Source: Roseburia sp. (lineage in GTDB: Bacteria > Bacillota > Clostridia > Christensenellales > Pumilibacteraceae). Taken from it: a DNA stretch of 64,000 nucleotides. This document shows, in pieces, positions 59,748 to 64,000 of this stretch. Both the position numbers and the translations under genes were made by a program. A model generated the notes under the pieces. The model was not told where the DNA came from. It saw only the letters and a program-made list of their open reading frames with translations, and ran no database searches. How positions within the stretch are numbered: the first letter of the stretch is position 1; each line of letters starts with the position of its first letter. The stretch spans positions 1 to 64,000 of the forward strand of contig JAMPDA010000008.1 of the NCBI GenBank assembly GCA_023665905.1, given 5' to 3'.

Positions 59748-59890
59748 ATAAATTAGGTATAATACCCAGGGCAAGCCCTGGACACGCACGCTTCGCGTGC
59801 AAGTTCCGCCGCAAGCGGCGGTGTATTACACCTAATTTGTCGTCGTCGCAAATTTGCTCCCGCAAGCGGGCAAATTTGCTCCTCGAATAA
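59748..59890 (+). repeat. B-family interspersed repeat, copy 3 (short form)
   Basis: Starts ATAAATTAGGTATAATACCC and ends GCTCCTCGAATAAAAA. It contains palindromes around CCAGGGCAAGCCCTGG and CACGCTTCGCGTG. It lacks the middle block present in the other two copies. Confidence 0.7.
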
Positions 59891-59928
59891 AAAAATACGG
59901 CGGCATAAGTTTACCCGTCGTATTTTTT
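59888..59928. terminator. Terminator between the MetRS-like gene and repeat B3
   Basis: AAAAAATACGGCGG and CCGTCGTATTTTTT form a stem of about 13 bp with two mismatches, serving the minus strand synthetase transcript that ends at 60036. Confidence 0.7.
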
Positions 59929-60035
59929 CGTATTCGCTTTAACGTCCGTTACCTACTATGAGCGAGCTTAACGTAGCAAGAGCCCAAAACAGCCCACTGT
60001 CGGGTGTGTTCGGTTGAGGTCGGGTGAATGTCTAT

Positions 60036-61997
60036 TTACTTATTGAACTGCCATGCCGGCCTTGTAAAGAAATCGACCTTCGGCTCCAAAAATTTCAGCT
60101 CGTGCTCGTCACCGGTGATCTCGCCCATCGTCTTAAAGATGTTATCCCAGGAAAAGAGCTGTTCGCCCGTAAGACCCAAGTACTCGCGCACCGTTTCGGT
60201 CGAGAGCGGCGCTATAGGGTGCGACATGACGGTCGCCGTCTTTATGAGGTGCAGTCCGTCCGCGATCGCCTGCTCGAACCGCGCTTCGTCGAAGCTTTGC
60301 TGCAAAGCGTTCATTCGCTCGGAAAGCGTCTTGTTGATATACTTGAAAAACTCCTCGAGCTGTATCATGACGTCCGAAAACTCGAACCTGTACATTCTGT
60401 TTTCGTACTCGACTATCTGCTCTTTGCACTTTTCCGATATCTCGTCCGAAACGGGACGGCGCGGAACGGTTTGATTTCCGTTGTTGTATTTTTGGAACGA
60501 ATAGAACAGCGTCCGCACCGCGCGATTGAGGAAGTTGGTGAACATCGACCATTCCTTATACACGGGATCGCCCTGATTGGTCGGTTGCGGATTGTACGGT
60601 TTGGGCTGGAACGGAACGCTCGCACTGCCGAGCCCGAGCCCGAAAAAGTGCGCGCGGAGCTGTTCCGCAGAGTAATGCGCCAAAAGCTCCTGCGCCATCG
60701 GCGGCTTCACCTTTCCGCTGCTGCTCGCTTTGGAATTGAAGAACAATATGTGTTTGTTTGGCACTATCGTCGGCATTTTTATATTCCAGCTTCCGTCGAA
60801 GTTCAACGCTTCGAACAGCGCGCCCTCGGCGAGCGCGTAGAAATAGATGTTGTCCTCGCCTATGAATTGATAAACCTTGGCGTCGTCGTCGCACCACCAA
60901 TTCTTCCACTCGTCCGCCGATCTTCCCGTGCTTTCGAGATACGCCCGAGTGAACGATATGGGCGCCCACAGCGATTCCGGCCACACCCAAAACGTGAGGT
61001 CTTTCATGCCGTCCGTGTCGGGTATGGGCACACCCCACTCGATATTGCCGGATATGCGGAACGGCACGAGCGTCTTGCCTGTGCGGAAGCGTATATCGTT
61101 TCGCGCGAGCAGCGCGCACGCGGCTTCGCGATCTTTCAGCTTGGAAAACACGACGCGACAGTTGTTCTTTTGCGCGTCCTCGTCGCAGGAATACTCGATG
61201 CCGGAGCCTTTAAGCGCATTCTCGACGGCGGCTCTGTTTTCGACCTTCGTATACAGCGACGGCTCTTTGAGCGACTCCTTGCACACGTTCGTCAAAAACG
61301 CGCGCGACTGCGGATCGCGCTCCCACTTTTCCACGAGCCGTCTTAGATACGGCGCGAATTTTTCTATATCCAAATACCAATTCTTGACGTCCTTTAGCAC
61401 CGGACGCTTGCCCGACAGCGTGCTGACGGGCGCTATGAGCTCCTCGGGAAAATACTGATGACCGAGCGAGCACTCGTCGGCGTACGCCTGTTCGGACTTG
61501 CAGCCGTTTATCGGACAGCGCCCGACGACCTGTCTGCCGTTTAGAAAAGTGCCGCGTTCCTCGTCGTAGAACTGCTTGGTTGACAAAACGGACAGCGCGC
61601 CGCTTTCGTGCAGCTTTTCAAAAAGCTCGCGCGAAAACTTTGCGTGCGCCTCGCCGCCCTTGCCGAACGCCGACGCGCCGAAAAGCGAGGGCGCTATAAG
61701 ATAGTTCTTCAGCGTTTCGAGCTGGCTGTCGTGGTTCTTTTTTACGAAGTCCACCACCGAGCCGTCGAACTCGCCGCTGTCGGTGAGAGTGCGGTATTTT
61801 TCGACTATGGGCGAGCCGTAACAGTCCGTGCCAGAAACGAACACGACGTTTTCCTCGCCTATCCGGTCTTTCATGAACCGCGCAAAAACGTCGGCGTGAA
61901 CGAACACTCCGCCGATGTGCCCGAAATGGAGCTCTTTACTGCCGTACGGCATGCCTGCCGTTATAAGCACGCGTTTGGGAAAATTCGGTCTTTCCAT
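60036..61997 (-). CDS. Methionyl-tRNA synthetase-like protein with altered signature motifs
   Basis: 653 residues from the ATG at 61997, the first ATG in frame with the family start; the longer frame has no ribosome binding site. The ATP site is KELHFGHIGG, where HIGH is changed to HFGH. A zinc-like region RCPINGCKSEQAYADECSLGH fits MetRS. The KMSKS loop is not present. At its place SKASSSGKVK is seen, keeping lysines but not the signature. The anticodon-binding helical end is present. It could be a divergent MetRS or a class I paralogue. A second, standard metG elsewhere would favour the latter. It is co-directional with alaS (84-nt gap). Confidence 0.75.
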   Translation of the reverse strand: MERPNFPKRVLITAGMPYGSKELHFGHIGGVFVHADVFARFMKDRIGEENVVFVSGTDCYGSPIVEKYRTLTDSGEFDGSVVDFVKKNHDSQLETLKNYLIAPSLFGASAFGKGGEAHAKFSRELFEKLHESGALSVLSTKQFYDEERGTFLNGRQVVGRCPINGCKSEQAYADECSLGHQYFPEELIAPVSTLSGKRPVLKDVKNWYLDIEKFAPYLRRLVEKWERDPQSRAFLTNVCKESLKEPSLYTKVENRAAVENALKGSGIEYSCDEDAQKNNCRVVFSKLKDREAACALLARNDIRFRTGKTLVPFRISGNIEWGVPIPDTDGMKDLTFWVWPESLWAPISFTRAYLESTGRSADEWKNWWCDDDAKVYQFIGEDNIYFYALAEGALFEALNFDGSWNIKMPTIVPNKHILFFNSKASSSGKVKPPMAQELLAHYSAEQLRAHFFGLGLGSASVPFQPKPYNPQPTNQGDPVYKEWSMFTNFLNRAVRTLFYSFQKYNNGNQTVPRRPVSDEISEKCKEQIVEYENRMYRFEFSDVMIQLEEFFKYINKTLSERMNALQQSFDEARFEQAIADGLHLIKTATVMSHPIAPLSTETVREYLGLTGEQLFSWDNIFKTMGEITGDEHELKFLEPKVDFFTRPAWQFNK

Positions 61998-62080
61998 ATT
62001 TTTTTCCGACCTCTCTTGCGGAAATCCTCTTGATACGCCGCCGAAAATCAAACGCTTCCGTGCGGCGCTAAAAATCCGAT

Positions 62081-63859
62081 TTACTCGAGCACCGCTTTTA
62101 TACGCCTTACGCCGGCGCTGCTCGATTGTTCCTTTATTATGCGAAAATGCCCGAGCTCGCCTGTTCGCGCCGCATGCGGACCGCCGCAAATCTCTTTGCT
62201 GAACTCGCCCATGGTGTACACCTTTACTTTTTCGCCGTACTTGGACGCGAACAGACCGACCGCGCCCTGCGCCTTTGCCTCGTCCACTGTCATCTCCTCG
62301 CAGACCACGGGAACGTCGGCTTTTATGGCGGCGTTCACCTTGTCCTCGACCTGCTTGATCTCATCCGCCGTCATCGCGCGCGCAAACGAAAAGTCGAAGC
62401 GCAGCCGCTCGGGCGTGATGTTCGAGCCGCGCTGATTGACGTTGGGATCGTCGAGCACCTCTTTCAGCGCACTGTGCATGAGGTGCGTCGCGGTGTGCAG
62501 TCTTGCGGTGAGTTCGCCCGTGTCCGCCAAGCCGCCCTTGAACCGCTGTTCCGCGCCGGCGTGGGATAGCGAGCGGTGCTCCTCGAACCGCGCGTTAAAG
62601 CCGTCCACGTCCACCTTGAAGCCGCGCTCGCGCGCCATTTCCACCGTCATCTCGAGCGGAAAGCCGTAGGTGTCGTAAAGCCTGAACGCAGACTTGCCGG
62701 GAATGACGTCCGTCTGCAAAAACTTGCACAGTTTTTCAAATTCCTTTATGCCGTTTTCGAGCGTGCGCTCGAAGCGCGTCTGCTCCTCGTTGATCTCGAA
62801 AACTATCTTGTCGCGCGCCGCGGCAAGCTCGGGATAAACGTCGGCATACTTTTCGACGACCACTTTTGCCACTTCGGCGTAGTCGCCGCTTTTGAGCCCG
62901 ATCCCCATGCCGAAGCGTATGGCACGGCGCAAAAGCCTGCGCAGGATATAGCCCTGATCGACGTTGGACGGCGTAACGCCGCGCTCGTCGCCTATAATAA
63001 ATGTGGCGGTCCTAATGTGGTCGGCTACGACGCGTATCGCGCGCGTACTCGCCTCGTCCTTTATGCTCTTACCCGACAGCTCCTCTATCTTTTCGACTAT
63101 GGGCACAAACACGTCGGTGTCGTAAACGCTCGCAAGACCCTGCACGTTCATGAGCGCGCGCTCCAAGCCCATGCCGGTATCGACGTTTTTCTGCTTGAGC
63201 GGCGAAAAACTGCCGTCGGCGTTCTTGTTGAACTGCATAAACACGTCGTTCCAGACCTCGACGTATTTTCCGCAATCGCATGCCGGCGAGCACGTCGGCG
63301 AGCACTTGGGCTTTCCCGTGTCGTAAAACATCTCGGTATCGGGACCGCACGGACCCGTTTGACCTGCCGGTCCCCACCAGTTATGCTTTTTGCCGAGATA
63401 AAATATGTTCTCGCGCGCAATGCCGCATTTTTCCCAAAGCGCCGCCGTTTCGTCGTCGCGCGGACAGTCGGCGTCGCCTTCGAACACGGTAACGGCGAGC
63501 CGTTCGGGCTCGAGCCCGAGCTGTTTAGTCAAAAACTCGTAACTCCACGGCACCATTTCCGCCTTAAAATAATCGCCGAGGCTCCAATTCCCGAGCATCT
63601 CGAAAAACGTGCAGTGCGACGCGTCGCCCACCTCGTCGATATCGCCCGTCCGCACGCATTTTTGCGTGTCGCACAGCCGCTTGCCGGAAGGGTGCGGCTG
63701 ACCGAGCAGATACGGCACGAGCGGATGCATGCCTGCCGTGGTAAACAGCACCGTCGGATCGTTCTCGGGTATCAGGGACGCCGAGGATATCGGTGTATGG
63801 TCTCTTTTCGTAAAAAAGTCGATCCACTTTTTACGCAGTTCGTCGCCGGTAAGTTTCAT
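62081..63859 (-). CDS. alaS: Alanyl-tRNA synthetase lacking the C-terminal domain
   Basis: 592 residues, whereas the standard enzyme has about 870. The catalytic core and tRNA recognition domain are complete (TTAGMHPLVPYLLG, CVRTGDIDEVG, WNDVFMQFNK, MGLERAL). So is the editing domain, with HTATHLMHS and CGGPHAARTGE. The glycine-rich C-Ala (DHHA1) domain is missing and the frame ends cleanly at VRRIKAVLE. It aminoacylates tRNA-Ala and hydrolyses mischarged Ser- and Gly-tRNA, probably as a monomer. Shorter forms of this kind are known in some bacteria. GGAGG precedes the ATG. Confidence 0.92.
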   Translation of the reverse strand: MKLTGDELRKKWIDFFTKRDHTPISSASLIPENDPTVLFTTAGMHPLVPYLLGQPHPSGKRLCDTQKCVRTGDIDEVGDASHCTFFEMLGNWSLGDYFKAEMVPWSYEFLTKQLGLEPERLAVTVFEGDADCPRDDETAALWEKCGIARENIFYLGKKHNWWGPAGQTGPCGPDTEMFYDTGKPKCSPTCSPACDCGKYVEVWNDVFMQFNKNADGSFSPLKQKNVDTGMGLERALMNVQGLASVYDTDVFVPIVEKIEELSGKSIKDEASTRAIRVVADHIRTATFIIGDERGVTPSNVDQGYILRRLLRRAIRFGMGIGLKSGDYAEVAKVVVEKYADVYPELAAARDKIVFEINEEQTRFERTLENGIKEFEKLCKFLQTDVIPGKSAFRLYDTYGFPLEMTVEMARERGFKVDVDGFNARFEEHRSLSHAGAEQRFKGGLADTGELTARLHTATHLMHSALKEVLDDPNVNQRGSNITPERLRFDFSFARAMTADEIKQVEDKVNAAIKADVPVVCEEMTVDEAKAQGAVGLFASKYGEKVKVYTMGEFSKEICGGPHAARTGELGHFRIIKEQSSSAGVRRIKAVLE

Positions 63860-63890
63860 AACGTTATTGCCTCCGATAGCAAAAGTTTTT

Positions 63891-64000
63891 TCAGTCGTCG
63901 ATATCTGCCGCGTCGTCGTCCGCTTTGGACTTTCTGCGTTGCGGCTTGAGTTCTTCGTAAAGATTTTTTATCCCCGTCGTCATGGACGTTATGCGCATGG
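63891..64000 (-). CDS. C-terminal end of a gene cut by the window edge
   Basis: An open frame on the minus strand ends with TGA at 63893-63891 and is open to the window edge. Visible residues are MRITSMTTGIKNLYEELKPQ and an acidic end with ADDDAADIDD. An ATG at 63998 could in theory start a 35-aa protein. More likely this is the tail of a larger protein upstream of alaS. No family can be assigned from 36 codons. Confidence 0.4.
   Translation of the reverse strand, partial: MRITSMTTGIKNLYEELKPQRRKSKADDDAADIDD

Overview
The window looks like a chromosomal contig of an uncultured, fairly GC-rich Clostridia-type Firmicute. This rests on consensus TTGACA/TATAAT promoters, GGAG-type ribosome binding sites, a single-chain PurL, a PP2C phosphatase/kinase pair, and GyrA/GyrB-like genes without a canonical GyrA box. 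No rRNA gene is present, so finer taxonomy is not supported. The genetic code is standard and the genes are dense and intact.

Layout. 1-1.3 kb holds three small, less GC-rich unknown genes ending at a terminator, then an AT-rich gap up to a tRNA-Ile. 1.7-2.2 kb is a minus-strand tRNA unit: tRNA-Ala, two degenerate tRNA-Ile copies, tRNA-Ile. 2.3-5.6 kb: polA, coaE and a stem-closed RNA candidate with a terminator. 5.6-9.6 kb: a MacB-like ABC protein and a small lytic transglycosylase. 9.6-16.7 kb: topoisomerase IV-type subunits, trmL, an alpha/beta hydrolase, murG. 16.7-19.8 kb: membrane proteins and an acetyltransferase. 19.9-29.8 kb: the purine operon purE-C-M-N-H-D-L, without purF and purB. 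30-32.9 kb: PP2C phosphatase, Ser/Thr kinase, mscL. 33.5-36.3 kb: a response regulator/HD-GYP/GGDEF protein with a separate Hpt protein. 36.4-41.6 kb: two tandem ABC-2 exporters, an unknown coiled-coil protein, a TetR regulator. 41.6-42.3 kb: a SLOG-like gene preceded by its own promoter, a three-way-junction RNA and a terminator. 42.4-52.6 kb: an intact minus-strand phage head module in P22-like order with two holins. 52.7-53.8 kb: two unknown genes. 54.4-64 kb: an alpha/beta hydrolase, tRNA-Arg, galE, leuS, a MetRS-like gene, alaS and the end of one more gene.

Most notable signals. (1) The phage block carries packaging, portal, scaffold, capsid, connector and holin genes in order with no decay, but no integrase, replication, tape-measure, tail-spike or endolysin gene: a candidate domesticated capsid or gene-transfer-agent-like module. 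(2) A minus-strand structured RNA at about 42.11-42.30 kb has a perfect promoter and ends in a UUCG terminator touching the SLOG start codon. (3) A second stem-closed RNA lies after coaE. (4) Five genes without a ribosome binding site (polA, the transglycosylase, the 19.2 kb membrane protein, the SH3-like protein, leuS) have a -10 box 6-9 nt before the ATG, which predicts leaderless mRNAs. (5) Two degenerate tRNA-Ile copies carry the same 24-nt insertion inside the anticodon. (6) Two families of interspersed palindromic repeats occupy the intergenic gaps.

How genes work together. The purine operon covers seven steps to IMP from one promoter whose -10 box lies in an inverted repeat. PP2C and kinase form a reversible phosphorylation pair. 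The response regulator and Hpt protein are likely parts of one phosphorelay controlling cyclic-di-GMP. The TetR gene, with a palindrome over its own -10 box, probably controls the neighbouring exporters. All functions are inferred from sequence reading; no database search was run.
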